DNA from: Prostheceraeus crozeri | Lineage: Eukaryota; Platyhelminthes; Polycladida; Euryleptidae | Assembly (NCBI GenBank): GCA_907163375.1 | Contig: CAJQUW010016997.1 | Location: forward strand, 1-64,000 | Direction: 5' to 3' | DNA length: 64,000 nt | Part shown: positions 24,281 through 39,200 of the stretch, piece by piece | How the letters are laid out: each line of letters begins with the position of its first letter | Position numbering within the stretch: position 1 is the first letter of the stretch | Position numbers and translations under genes: made by a program | The notes under the pieces: model-generated | The model's input: only the letters and a program-made list of their open reading frames with translations | What the model was told of the DNA's origin: nothing | Databases searched by the model: none

Positions 24281-27200
24281 GTAAGTCATGTTTAATGGTA
24301 AAATTTGAATCTACTTATGTTTCTGTTCAAAACTCTCATCAGGACATGTGATCAGAAAATGTGGTGGACAGCTGTTTGTTGAAAAACATTGCATTGGGTC
24401 TCGAATCATTATTGCATTAAATCATTATGGTATCCGTGCCGTCATGGTTAGTGTCTTGGACTGGGGATCTCAAGGTCGACAGTTCGAGTCCGCCTAGAAG
24501 CGCCATTGGAAGTCGTCAGGAAGGGCATTTGGACAAAAAGTACCACAAAGCTCATATCGAAGTCCTCATTGAGGCACCTTCCCAGCCCCGAATGAAAGTT
24601 AACTTTCCCTTGGGGATTAATAGTGGAAGTAAAAGCCAGACTTTTTTATTATTGCACCCATATCACGCTAACTAGTGCTCACGGCAATGCGTGGTTAGAA
24701 AAGAAATTATAGATATCACTTTCCTTCGCAAAATTAGATGATTTGAAAATCATAGCTTCGATTCAGGACATGTGACCACAAAATGTGGTAGCTGTGTTCG
24801 ACTCATAGTTTCATGTCGCATCAGGGACCGCGGAACGATTTTTTCGGAGGGGGGCATAACTGTAGGATGCATCAAGCCTACAAAAGATAGATCCTCTATA
24901 ACAAGGCCCACTATGTAACCTATGTACAAGACCCAAATTTATTCAGGTTTACCCAAAGGGCTTCCCCTGTAGTCGACAAGAAACGATGACTTCCCTCAAG
25001 TAGGCTGAAATTCTGCCGGCCAAAATCTCAAAAAGGATGCACCGTATACACAGAATTCGTCTGCAGCGCTTTAGAAATAAATATTATATCCCATATTTTG
25101 TCTAAAAACCGGAAGGTTTTACCTGTGTACAAATATTTTAGTACTAACATACACGTAAATCCTACACTAATATTGCTCCTTCCAATATTGCTTATCGGCC
25201 GTCACGCATATTGCGCGTTGATGTTAATATTTCAAAGCTAACGATAAACGATGTTAATATTGCAAAATACATTCGCGCAACTAGCAATAGATATGAATGA
25301 GCTACAGCTCCTGATCCAGACGGCCTCGGTGCTTATGATATCATAAGCAATAAGAGACTATAGTTATGTCAGGGATATCTTGCTGATATTCATAGATATC
25401 CCCGGTTATGCTTTCTACCAATGATGCCATTCCCTTAGGTTTCTGTTGCGCAAAGGGCGTAACTGCCAATGGTGCGCCGCAAGGAAACTACAATTCGACG
25501 CCCCTTTTGATCTGAGGTCGGCGCCGGTGGCCGATTTCGAATCTATTATTTCTGGAACCTTTTGCTAAGCGTCCGAAAAAAATGCCAATCTATACTCTGC
25601 TAATTATTTTCATTGATGGAAGTAAAATTCAAATTTTAGTATTTTTTGCATACGATTGAGATACATAGGCCTATGGCCTTTTTTGGCTGGAATCTAGTCA
25701 AGGAATTGAAATGCCAATAATGATCGATGCAAACAGGCAATGCTAATTTTTCTTGCTACATACATTTATATGGCTTCAACAGAATTATATTTTATTTGCT
25801 TTCTTCAAACTCAAGGATGGTATATTTAAAACACTGTGTTTAAAACCTAGTTTTTAACAGCTAAAGACATCGATTTTTTGACTTTTTAACACATGTTTAA
25901 AACATGTTTTTAACAGTTTGAATCACTCATTTTTGACATTTCAACAAGATGTCATTGACTATACTTTTATCTCTGACGAGACAGTCAGTTTAGAAAGTCA
26001 ATTTCAGATTGTCAATTTCAGAAAGTCAGTTCAGATTGTCAAGACGACCCTTCAGAACATCGCCGCGGAGGAGGTACCGTTATATATGCTTCCATTCACA
26101 AGCATCCGTACTCTATCACTCCTCCTCTCCACATTGTAAAACCTTCAGGCTTTGAATACAACCTTGTACGATTTCATGATCCAGATATCGCATACCTCTT
26201 ATGTATGTACATTCCACCAGGTCTGACCGTTGCTGCTTTTCGCAACATATGTAAATTTATTATTGATATGTTAGATTTTGTACTTAGAACAAGTCCTGAA
26301 GCAAAACTTTTCATCTGTGGTGACTTTAACCGTTATGATCTCTCTTTTTTGACGAAAAATTTTGATTTGACCAACATTGTTAATGTTCCTACGTTCTTAA
26401 ATGCTACTCTAGACAAAGTTTTCTGTGAAAGTAATTGTGCTGACACTTTAACAGTAGAGATTGCTCCACCTTTGGGTACCGCTATTTTTTCTCATAAGAT
26501 CGTTTCAGTATCCCAGACAGATAACAACGTTGTAAGTACATCATATTTAAAGGTTTATGATTTACGCAAATCTCATATTGATGCCTTTTGTACAAGATCA
26601 TCTGAAATTGACTGGTTAAGTGTTTACTCGTCTTCTAATGTGAACGAATGCACATCAGTTTTTTACGATCTTTTTTGTCAAGCAATGTCCGTAATACCCG
26701 TTTCGTATGTAAAAATTACTCCTGCGACCAAACCCTGGATCACACCGATTGATCTTGATCTCATAAACAAACGCTGGCAAGCTTTCAGACACAAAGATTT
26801 TTCATTGTACAACCATTACAAAAAGAAAGTTAAGGCTGAGATATACAAGGCAAAATTATTGTGGTGTAACAAAATGCGTCGCTCCTGCAAAGGTGTCTGG
26901 TCTATTGTCGATGAAATCCGTGGTAAACATGACATGAATACCACCAGCAGAATAACTGCACTGTTTTCTAGTGAATCTGAGGCAGCTGAAGAGATCAACA
27001 AGCACTTCAATGAATTTTTCTTGCCTGTGAGCACGAATAGCAGCATCTGTGATCCTGTTCAAACTTTACCCTCTAACATTGACATTTGTAACGAAAGTGA
27101 CGTTTTTCATTTCCTACAGAAGTTGAAAACCAATAAAGCTACTGGAAGTGACGGTTTGCCACCGATTTTATTGAAACTTTCTGCTCCTGACACATGTAAA

Positions 27201-30200
27201 CCTCTGTCCCATATTTATAACCTTTCTGTCAAACGTGCTATTGTTCCTCACAAATGGAAGGAGGCAGACATTGTTCCCATCCCAAAGTCGTTCCCTGTCA
27301 CTATGAACAATTTGAGACCTATTTCTCTGTTACCTATTGTAAGCAAAATTTTAGAACGCATTGTACTGAATTTCGCTTCTGACGTTTTGTTTGAACTATA
27401 TGACTGCTGTCAATTTGCATATCGAAGAGATTCGTCAACTACTTGTGCCCTGATATACTTGCAAGAAAAGGTCCTGAAATATTTAGACGATGTGAACATT
27501 GGGGCTGTTCGTATTCTCACATTCGATATGAGTCATGCTTTTGATTCTGTACCACACTACCTTTTGCTCAGTAGAATCAGTCAACTGAGCTCAAGCAACT
27601 GTAATCTTTTATGTGACTGGATTCAGAGCTATTTGTCTGATAGAAAACAGCGGGTCAAGGTTGGCTTGACTTACAGTTCCTTCACGAAGATCACTAGTGG
27701 TGTTCCGCAAGGATCAATTTTGGGCCCTCATTTATTCGCAATTTTCATGTCCACGTATCATGCTTGTCACCCTGACACTACTGTTATCAAGTACGCCGAC
27801 GATGTAACACTAATCGTACCAGTTTATAAAAGTTGTTCTGATGACCTAAGTATAGTGAATGATGAAATATCAAACTTTCGTACGTGGTGTTTCAATAATC
27901 AAATGAGCATTAATTGTAATAAGACGAAAGTGTTAAATGTTTTCACAACCGCTCAGTCAATTCCAAAAGTACCAGTCCTTGAAAATGTTAGCCATTTGAA
28001 AATTCTGGGTCTTGTTTTTAATGACAGATTGACGTGGTCAAGTCATTTTGATTTTTTGATTGGCAAGCTGTCAAAACGCTTGTATGTATTACGAATTTTA
28101 AAAGGCCTATTATTACACGATGAATTAGTTGAAGTGTATAACGCAATTATTCGATCTTGCATTGATTATGCTTCTCAAGTTTTTGTAAAACCAGGTATTG
28201 GTTTAAATAAATGTTTGACTCGATTTTGTAAAAGAGCTTTTAAAATTATTCACGGTTTTGAAGCATCTAGCTGTACCAATTGTTCTATGTTGAATCTACA
28301 GGAAAGACGCGAAACACTTGCGCTGCGCTTGTACTGCAAAATTTTAAGCAATCCTAATCATGTGTTGTTTGATTTGTTGCCGGAAATTTCCGCTAGAAGC
28401 GGCCGTATAATTTTGCCACTTGTAAATTCCGCACGTGCTACCAATGGTTTCATATTTTGTTGTTCTAAACTTTTTAATGATACAATTTGATGGTATATTA
28501 TCTTTGTAGTCAGTTTATCCTCCGCGCTTCTCATTTGGAGGATGTTGTATCTTGTTTTTTGAATATACGCTTATTATTATTATTATTATTATTACAAGAC
28601 ATGCACACAGTTTATCAAAATAGCAGTTTAATCCCTATTGGTTTTAGATAGTTGTGCAGAACATGTACATTATGGTCAAATGCGCATCCATATGACCTTT
28701 GAGTAGGTTTTCAACAATTATTTTTACAGTTTTTAACAATTTTCAACAGTTTTTAACAAGAAATCAAAATATATTAAAAAAGGAATCAAACTTCATGTCT
28801 TAGGAATGGGCGTTTGTACACTTTGTCACATGAGTGTGATGATAAGTTGTGAATTATGATGCTGGTGTGAGGCTCACTGACGTAGGGTAAGTTTTTCGAG
28901 CGACATGTGTACAATTCCGCGTTTTCATCTAGGCATTGAAATGACTACCGTGCGAGTCTTCCACGTGTTCATGTTCTTGAGGAAAAAGACATACATGCAA
29001 TTATACAGGGATGCATGGATTTATCTGGATTTCAGGTTATCAACTGTTCATTGGGTTCCCGTTCAGTGTTCATTTGGATCTGGGTACCCGTTTACTTGAT
29101 CAGATGCGGAAATCTATCATCTTCAGTGTTCAGTGCGAATGTTTACTAATATTTGGGTGTCGGCTATCCCCGTGAAACCACTGGACATTGCCTTTCTGGC
29201 CGAACAAAATTTTCCTGGCTTTTGTTTTCATCACTGGCTTTCATTCAATTCATTCATTTAATTGGGCATGTTGCGCTTTAAAGCCTTACATTCAATGCTT
29301 CTTCCAACTGAAGAATTGGCGCCTTTGACACATTAAAACTAAATAGAATTCTGCAGTTTTTTCTCCTCAAGATACTGAAGGTTGTACCTGCGGCATTTAA
29401 AGTGTCAAAATCTATCTGAGGTACGCCAAGAGCCTGGAAGCATCGCCTATGACGCTCCTTCTGATACTTTGCATCCATAAACAGTGATTCAGCAAGAAAA
29501 TGCCACAAGCCTAACTTAGAATGAAGTACGAGTAGTTAGTCCTATTAGCTTAAATTAGCTGAAATTTACATATATCCTAGAGTTGCTAGTTGCTACAGTG
29601 TACTTAGAAATGATCTCCTAGTGTCTCCAAAAATGACCGCCCTTTGGTGTGCAGTGCAATCACATGCCTCATTATTTGAGAATACAACCACACCTATTCG
29701 ACGAGGGGCATCGACTACCTTGCTTAGTTAATTGTGACTTGTTATATTGTTTTTTCGCAAAATCGCGCTCGCATCCATGTACATAAAACTTCATAATTAT
29801 GATTGATCCATTTTCAATGCTAGCAATGAACAATAACATCAATCTAATTAACAGACTGTATGGAATCAATTCACTACTGCCTACAGTAACATTCATATTT
29901 TTGGAGGACTGATACGTACTACTGACTGATTTCGCATTTACGTGCGAAATGATGCCCGAGAAGATTCGTGAATTTTATTTTTGAAAATGCGTGGGAACCT
30001 TGGTCAGAGCAATTTTTTGATTATTTTGTTATTAAAAGATTATTTTGTTGCTGGTGTATGTACATGTTTTTTATAATTATAGACATGCACCTTGCATGTA
30101 GGGTGCCACTAGGAAGAATAAGCCTCTCTCAATTGAATGGTGTCATTAGTAACTCGTGATCTGTTTATTTGCTGTTATTATTGCAAAATTGAGCAATTTG

Positions 30201-33200
30201 TTGAATTACTTGATCAGTGAGTTGGGCACAGTTGCAATTGAAGCCATGTAATAAGCATTTTACTCACTCTTTTGGAATTCATCAGCCTACTGAATTTATA
30301 ATAGCAAGGTATGATGGGAGGGCATCGGAAATACACGAAAAACAGTGTTTGTTGACGTAAAATAAAAATCTGTTTAGTCTATGTACTCATTTTTTGAACA
30401 TCCTTTTACATAAATGACGCGATAAACGTGCGCATGACTGTATTTAATTACCTTCAATGAAGTGATGCACACAGCGCAGAAATTGTCATGCGTGACCGAA
30501 TTTTGACGTCGCGGCGGAATTCTTTCCAGTCGGCTACTGTGGCAACACTGCTTATGAGCAGAACGTTTTAAAAGAAAATATTTACATCCCATAGATAACT
30601 ACAGATTCCTAGCTGATTGCGTGATGTCGCCTACAATATCATCTCGCGTCCTTGTTGGCCTGTCCTTTATCCACTATTATTTTTTAGCGCTGAGAACTAG
30701 AACAGAACTTTTAATATTTTTTAACTTAACTTTTTTATTTCAGAGTTTTGCGAGATATTGGGGTGGTGGAAACCTCAGTGAATCAACTATCCAAAAACAT
30801 ATTCGGTATCTGAAGCAACTCATGAACGTGAATGGCTTCGTAGACCTTGATACAATGATTTTGAGCACAGAAAATCGAAATATGATATCCAAATATCTTC
30901 ATGACTTATCTCAAACTTCGGCAAGTATTTGTACAGCTACAGTGGGAGCCTTGTCTCTCCTTCATCGATACTTGTCGTGCAACAGAATGTCAATGATAGC
31001 AAAACAGAATTTGGAAGCAGAATTGAAAGCGGCTGATCAGCAAATAATTCTTTGGAATAGAAGCAATAATGCTAACAAGAAAAAGAACAACGCTCAGCTT
31101 AGAGTAAGCTCTTTTATTTGATCAATACTGTCCGCATACCATATTTCTTCGAATAAACGCCGCACCTAATTTATGCCATTCTTTCTTACTTGAAGCCACA
31201 TTGTCGTTGCTAGACTTCTCAATGCTAAACATTCAAATAGGCAGGTTTACAGTAAATTTAGGGTCCATCGTCCATCGATTTATTTATTTATTACCAGTAG
31301 CCTATATTGAGTTCTGTACATGTTGTTTAACTCAACTAAAATGTTCCCACTGTTTTCAGTCACATTCATTTATCAAAAATGTAGATGTTAGTTCTCAGGA
31401 ATGTCAGCCTAGAGAATTACGAATACATTTCTGTGAATATTTAAAAAAAGCCACGAAGATATTTTTTTCGTGATGTCAAGAACTTCGGAGATATCAAGAA
31501 CACATAGACCTACCTTACTTGCATAGCTCATCATAGTATCGAGTTGAATGAACGAAATGATTCTCATAAACTACAAAATGAAGCGGTTCAAGATTTTGGA
31601 TAATGCTAATCATCATACCGGTAATACATCTGATTGTTTGCTGTTTCCGTGCATATTTAGAAAATCCTTCAATTTCCGAAGACAATGCACATGAAGCACA
31701 TCTCCCAGGATTACGTAGTCGCACTACTCCGATTATGGAATGTTCTTAAACTTGAAATAACTCAACTCATGAGCATTTTTTGTAGAATTTTTGCATGTTT
31801 CGAATAAACGCCACGGTGTTTATTCGAAGAAATGCGGTAACCTATTTTGAGGCAAGTCTATCCGCATTATTCTGCTTGTATTTCAGAATGAACTGGACGA
31901 CAGTCTACTCACATATGAAGATATCTCAAAGTTGAGAGAAGTCATTAAGAAACTGAAAGAGAAGGCAGAAAGTGATCAGTCGCAGAACTCTCTGTCAGTT
32001 TATCTTGCTTCTGAATTTTGTTTTGGCAATGGTAACGGTAATCGCCCCGATGTCGCCAATAACGCCACGCTTTCAGAATTTGTTGCTTGGAAAACGGATT
32101 TACAAAGACAATCTGATGGACGTATTCCGCAGTTCAGAGTGCACAGACATAAAACAGATTACATCTACGGAGCTCAATGGGTAACCATCAGCAGTGACAT
32201 GAAAAATATTCTTCTGCAATTGGGGAACGCAAGGGTAACTGACTGTGAAAACAGTACTGGAAATACTATTCCATCTCATCCTTATGCTATGGCAACTGCT
32301 CCAGGTGAAGTAAGGCAATTTGTTGATCGCTCTCCCCCGTTGTTTCTGTTTGGAATTCGCGGTTCCAGTGATTTCAGCACAGCGTGGAGGAAAGTTCGTT
32401 TGCAGCACCATATTGAAAATATAACAGCAACAAAATATCGACACTATATCGAGACAAAGGTAAGTCAGGGTGCAATAGTGAAGAGCAATTGTACACTCAA
32501 CGACAATGAATACATAACGCTAAGATTTACTCTTCTCAAATATTAAAAATGTTCAAAAGTGCATCAGATAGATCGTGTCCAATATTTTCGGATGGTAGTA
32601 TGGCTGCATTTCTATATCCGATGAATATTTGAGTATTTTTTGCCTACTAATTCAGTGCCTTATAGTGGACAATGGTTGTGATTGGCTCTGTCACTGATGC
32701 TGGCAGTTATGCTGCCGAAACATGTCTGCAAGTACACCGAAAACATTGCAGCTCCACAACTGTCAACGCGAAATTAGATAAGATTTCTAGAACTCTACAT
32801 AATCTGCTAGACTTCTACAACATCCTAGATTTCAAAATTTTGTGTGCAAACGGGCGCAGAATCTATCGAATAAATCAGTCAACGATCAGATGAACCAATT
32901 TTGCAATGCGAAAAAATGTGATGGTGCGCTATTGTCAAATAACAATACTGTCACTCCATCCTCTTCTTGCCCTGCGAGCTGATTGCAGTGAGTTGAAGAA
33001 AACATGATTATCGATTGTTTTTGTGGAGTTCGTGTCGTTTGCGTAGTTAAGGTTAAAAATGAAAGAGTGCGTGCGCTATTGTCAAATAACAATCCTGTCA
33101 GTCTATCCTCTTCTTGCTCTACAAGCTGATTGCAGTGAGTTGAAGAAAACATGATTATCGATTGTTTTTGTGGAGTGCGTGTCGTTTGCGTAGTTAAGGT

Positions 33201-36200
33201 TAAAAATGAAAGAGAAAAGTCAAAACACGTTGCTTGCTTAAGAATAGAAATGATCAAGCTCGTGGGCTTTTGCTAAACTTGTACAAAACAGTGTGTCAAG
33301 TCGCTAGAAAAAGTAAACGGACTGTAAAAAGTACAGTATAAATCTGTTGAACTTCTTCGCACTAAATTAGGTATGGTATTTGTTTACTGCTTGATATGAT
33401 CACCACACTGTTATGGCATCGTTTGATGTGACGCTTGTCCTGTTTGACTAATAATAATAACCATTCAGTACAAGGTCAGCTAGCAGTTGTCAATCCTTCA
33501 TTCAAGCAAATTGCGCACAAATGGTAGAGAGAAATAGATTGGAAATAGAAATACCTCGATACCATTGTCAGAGAATTCCTTCGCTTTCAAGAACGAAACC
33601 CAATTGTTACTGACGTCATAAAATGGTCACTAAATTCGGTTTTTTGTCCTCCACCGAGAGTCAGAATTTCGTGGGACTGAGCCCGACCTGATTTTGGGCT
33701 GGACTTCTCCTTTAATCGTCGATCAATTTCTTATGTTCTGACATAGAGAAATCGATCGTCGATTTGCTGCTAATTCGTAGATCTGCGCATTCCACCTAAT
33801 TTCAACTATGGTTTTGGGACATCGTGTGAGTCAAACACAGGGTGACCAAATGGGATCTATTTAGAGACCGGTCTCTATTGTCCTCTATTTGGTCACTTTG
33901 TTTCGCCAGGTCTCTACTCTTAGAGACCAAAATTTCCCATGTACAGATGCATCAAATAGGCAATAGACATACTCGTGAACTACTTAACTTAAAATCTAAA
34001 TTTTAACGAAATAGTTTTGCTTTTCATTGCATTCCGAAACTTGATAACCGATAGCCTAGAATAAGACGGTTTTGTAAGATCGACTTTTTCGTTTTATAAG
34101 ATATGGACTTTTCAATTTTTTTCTTCTCTAAGATCCAGTCATAGACAGCAGATCCGATCTAGTTTGGCTATAACATCATAGTATACAGGGTGATCCAAAA
34201 AAACAGAGTCCGATTTTGCATAACTCCGACCTGCTGATTCCATTTCTGAAGTCTGATTTGCTGAATTCATCCTCAGTATTTAGCTATCGAGATATTATTG
34301 ATTTTACATGAAAAATGCACATGTTCAGCAGTTGAACCATACATGTGTAAGTGCTGAAACATGGATGAAGTGTCAATCGATCCCAAAAAAATGTGGCATT
34401 TTTATACAATTTGAACTCGGTAATGTTTATTGAATGTTTACTAAGAAATATTTATTAACATTATACATGTGTACACGAAATCGTATTTTACATACCATAA
34501 TAATTTAGCATATATTAGAGGGTAAATATTAGCATAATCTGCCGTTCATCATTTTCAGGGAAAAGAAAACTTGACACCTGATGAACAATTGGCTCTAAAT
34601 GATCGGCTGGCTCATCGTCCTCATGTAGCTCGTCAAAATTATCAAGCTACCACTGCACTTTTAGCGAATGCAGGAAGTGGCTTAGTTCACAAACTGACGG
34701 TAAGTAGATTTCGTTAATTCGAATTGGCCATTGATGGTTCGTCCGTTTATCGAAAACATGTTTCTATGAGAACTACCTTAACTCCCTTCGATAGCCTGTA
34801 AATTTTAAAGTTATCAGTGTAAAATTTGGGCTCCAAAAAATTGGAGATTAAAAGAAATTATTCGATTATGTCGCGTCAATGGTGGTAATTAATAACTTCC
34901 AACCTTATCTTTGCAGGAGTCAACATCCTACCAAGCAGATGAGAAAAATAATGCACAGGTAAAAATGTTTGCAGATGAAATTGATTCTTGAAATTCGCAT
35001 TTCATTTACGAATCAACCTGTCTGTGTGGCGGTAATTAACAAACTTTCCAACCTTATCTTTCCAGGAGTCAGTATCGTTTTACCAAACCCAAGCAGATGA
35101 AAAGATGAATTCACAGGTAAAAAATTGTAGATGAAATTGATTCTTGAAATTAACAAACTTTCCAACCTCATCTTTCCAGGAGTCAGTATCGTTCTACCAA
35201 ACCCAAGCAGATGAAAAGATGAATTCACAGGTAAAAAATTGTAGATGAAATTGATTCTTGAAATTAACAAACTTTCCAACCTTATCTTTCCAGGAGTCAG
35301 TATCGTTCTACCAAACCCAAGCAGATGAAAAGATGAATGCACAGGTAAAAATGTTTGCAGATGAAATTGATTCTTGAAATTCGCATTTCATTTACGAATC
35401 AATCCTGTCTGTGTGGCGGTAATTAACAAACTTTCCAACCTTATCTTTGCAGGAGTCAGTATCGTTATACCAAACCCAAGCAGATGAAAAGATGAATTCA
35501 CAGGTAAAAAATTGTAGATGAAATTGATTCATGAAATTCGTATTTCATTTAACACATTAACGCATGACCCCTTAAAATTTTAATTATCATGTGATAAAGA
35601 ATTAATATCTTCAATAGAATTGTTTAATCATTACAAAAATATATTTTGAATATTATTCAACAACTACACGTGTAAGATTTTGAATGTTCCTTATACGGAA
35701 CAACATGCGTTACTATAAAGTTTTTTCAAAAGTCAGTAATGTTCAAAATTAATCTCAGTTCTTCGAATGAAACAATTTGAAGCATGACTTCGGATGCAAA
35801 TTCACATCACACTTCAAGCACTTATAACTTGCATTTTTTTGGCAATATCGACACCTGTTTTGTTTCTCAGTATAATCAATCACGTGATTGATTCCATCAA
35901 ATCTAGAGGATGGAGCAACTGTCGCTTTTCTTTTTCGAGAGTTGTATGGAGCAAACTCTCTGCAACACTTGTCCGGAAATTACTTAAATCTCTTTTTCCT
36001 GATTGGACATTCGACCGGTACAAAATCCAGCTGTTGGTTATTGCCAAATCGAACAAGTAAATAAAAATGGGAAAAAAGCACTTTTTTGAAAATGAATTAG
36101 TATCGGCACGAATTTTCTGATATTTGTCGCTCGAAGATTGAGCATTTGCAGGCACAAAATGCAGCCTTGAGAAGATCGCCTCAAAGCGATTCACACTTAT

Positions 36201-39200
36201 TGAATCAGATATTGCAGTGTTATGCTTGATAGAGTTCTTGCTCCAATAGTCTCTTCGTCTCGACTGACAATTCACACCAGAGGCAGCCATAACACCTAAG
36301 ACTGCCAAGAGTTCACTCCTCGGAATTTCAGTATTAGAATAGTCCCCTGTTTGAGGTAAAATAAAATCGATGATGCTATCACCCCAGAGTAGTTTGAAAT
36401 ATGATAAAGCATCATTATCCAATGATTCAAATAACGTCGATGTATCTTTACTCTTTTCGAAACGAAATTGTTCATTTATATTTTCTGATACCCATCCCAT
36501 TATTTTCCTTTTCTTCGTTGGAGGAGCTTTTTTCTTCATCACCACTCTCTGTCTGATACATCACCATTGTGCGGAGGATGAATGATGATATCCGTGATGT
36601 CTCCATCATCAATATTGTCAAGCGCATCATTCAACCTGAAAAATTGCTGAAGAAGTGTAGACTAACTCTGCTGCCTATACCTATGTACAGTAGTACCAGC
36701 TGATCGAAGCGTACCGAAGCAATTAAATTTTATTTCAGAACCTGATTAGATGAATCATTAATTACTATATTTTTAGGTAGTAATGCGAAAGTTTTCATAA
36801 GACTTTTCAAGCTCACAATTACGATGTACGATTGCCGAGGGGTGTACTGCACGGCAGTTTGATACTGAGGTGATGGGTACGAGCCGGCATGGAAATAATT
36901 TTTGAAAAATCCAAAACATGCATTCAAATTTAACTATAGTTATTTCAAGCTTGGTTCAGATATTCTTCTTTATCCTTATGTCATGAAACTCGAGACTAAG
37001 TGATACAAAAGTTAGATAACAAATTCCTGTTTTATTCACACTTACGCATATTATTCCGTAAAAAGAACAATCGAAATGTAAGATTAGGCTATACACTGCA
37101 AATGATATTTGTTATCTGTAGCTGTTCCATATTACTCCTTTGGATATCATAATATTATCGTAGCTATTTTTTATTGGTTACAATTCATCATTCTTACCTT
37201 TTTATTGTGTTAACTTTCGCAAGTCGAAAACGTGCACCATCCATATTCAAACGACGTTTTGAAAAGTTTGAATTTGCCGCCAGACGTTAAAATTGAAAGC
37301 TCTTAGATGAAAAATGTTTGAATGGGTATCAAGTACACTATGTAATATAATAAAGTGATTTAATGCATTCGACAAAGTACGAGATAGATTCAAAGTATCA
37401 CAAGGAAATGTTCCTTATACGGAACATCATGCGTAAATGGGTTAAGAATCAACCCTGTCCGTGTGGCGGTAATTAACAAACTTTCCAACCTCATCTTTGC
37501 AGGAGTCAGTATCGTTTTACCAAACCCAAGCAGATGAAAAGATGAATTCACAGGTAAAAAATTGTAGATGAAATTGATTCTTGAAATTCGCATTTCATTT
37601 ACGAATCAACCCTGTCTGTGTGGCGGTAATTAACAAACTTTCCAACCTCATCTTTGCAGGAGTCAGTATCGTTTTACCAAACCCAAGCAGATGAAAAGAT
37701 GAATGCACAGGTAAAAAATTGTAGATGAAATTGATTCTTGAAATTCGCATTTCATTTACGAATCAACCCTGTCTGTGTGGCGGTAATTAGTAAACTTTCC
37801 AACCTCATCTTTGCAGGAGTCAGTATCGTTCTACCAAACCCAAGCAGATGAAAAGATGAATGCACAGGTAAAAAATTGTAGATGAAATTGATTCTTGAAA
37901 TTCGCATTTCATTTACGAATCAACCCTGTCTGTGTGGCGGTAATTAACAAACTTTCCAACCTTATCTTTGCAGGAGTCAGTATCGTTCTACCAAACCCAA
38001 GCAGATGAAAAGATGAATGCACAGGTAAAAAATTGTAGATGAAATTGATTCTTGAAATTAACAAACTTTCCAACCTCATCTTTCCAGGAGTCAGTATCGT
38101 TCTACCAAACCCAAGCAGATGAAAAGATGAATTCACAGGTAAAAAATTGTAGATTAAATTGATTCTTGAAATTCGCATTTCATTTACGAATCAACCCTGT
38201 CTGTGTGGCGGTAATTAACAAACTTTCCAACCTCATCTTTCCAGGAGTCAGTATCGTTTTACCAAACCCAAGCAGATGAAAAGATGAATGCACAGGTAAA
38301 AAATTGTAGATGAAATTGATTCTTGAAATTCGCATTTCATTTACGAATCAACCCTGTCTGTGTGGCGGTAATTAACAAACTTTCCAACCTTATCTTTGCA
38401 GGAGTCAGTATCGTTCTACCAAACCCAAACAGATGAAAAGATGAATGCACAGGTAAAAAATTGTAGATTAAATTGATTCTTGAAATTAACAAACTTTCCA
38501 ACCTCATCTTTCCAGGAGTCAGTATCGTTTTACCAAACCCAAGCAGATGAAAAGATGAATGCACAGGTAAAAAATTGTAGATGAAATTGATTCTTGAAAT
38601 TCGCATTTCATTTACGAATCAACCCTGTCTGTGTGGCGGTAATTAACAAACTTTCCAACCTTATCTTTGCAGGAGTCAGTATCGTTTTACCAAACCCAAG
38701 CAGATGAAAAGATGAATTCACAGGTAAAAAATTGTAGATGAAATTGATTCTTGAAATTAACAAACTTTCCAACCTCATCTTTCCAGGAGTCAGTATCGTT
38801 CTACCAAACCCAAGCAGATGAAAAGATGAATTCACAGGTAAAAAATTGTAGATGAAATTGATTCTTGAAATTCGCATTTCATTTACGAATCAACCCTGTC
38901 TGTGTGGCGGTAATTAACAAACTTTCCAACCTCATCTTTCCAGGAGTCAGTATCGTTCTACCAAACCCAAGCAGATGAAAAGATGAATTCACAGGTAAAA
39001 AATTGTAGATGAAATTGATTCTTGAAATTCGCATTTCATTTACGAATCAACCCTGTCTGTGTGGCGGTAATTAACAAACTTTCCAACCTTATCTTTGCAG
39101 GAGTCAGTATCGTTCTACCAAACCCAAGCAGATGAAAAGATGAATGCACAGGTAAAAAATTGTAGATGAAATTGATTCTTGAAATTCGCATTTCATTTAC

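Larger units (their letters stand above)
24281..30743. other. Large intron (6.5 kb) of the recombinase-like gene
   Basis: Contains a SINE (24429-24653), a hAT-like terminus (24816) and a LINE (26040-28590). The stretches 24860-26040 and 28600-30740 show nothing I can name. TTTTTAACAG-like words surround the LINE on both sides (25850-25920 and 28715-28765), so it may have landed in an older repeat. Confidence 0.6.

Noticed and set aside
26205-26207. Taking the ATG at 26205 as the true start of the LINE protein
   Set aside because: The homologous endonuclease sequence continues upstream in frame to 26058; the element is 5'-truncated.
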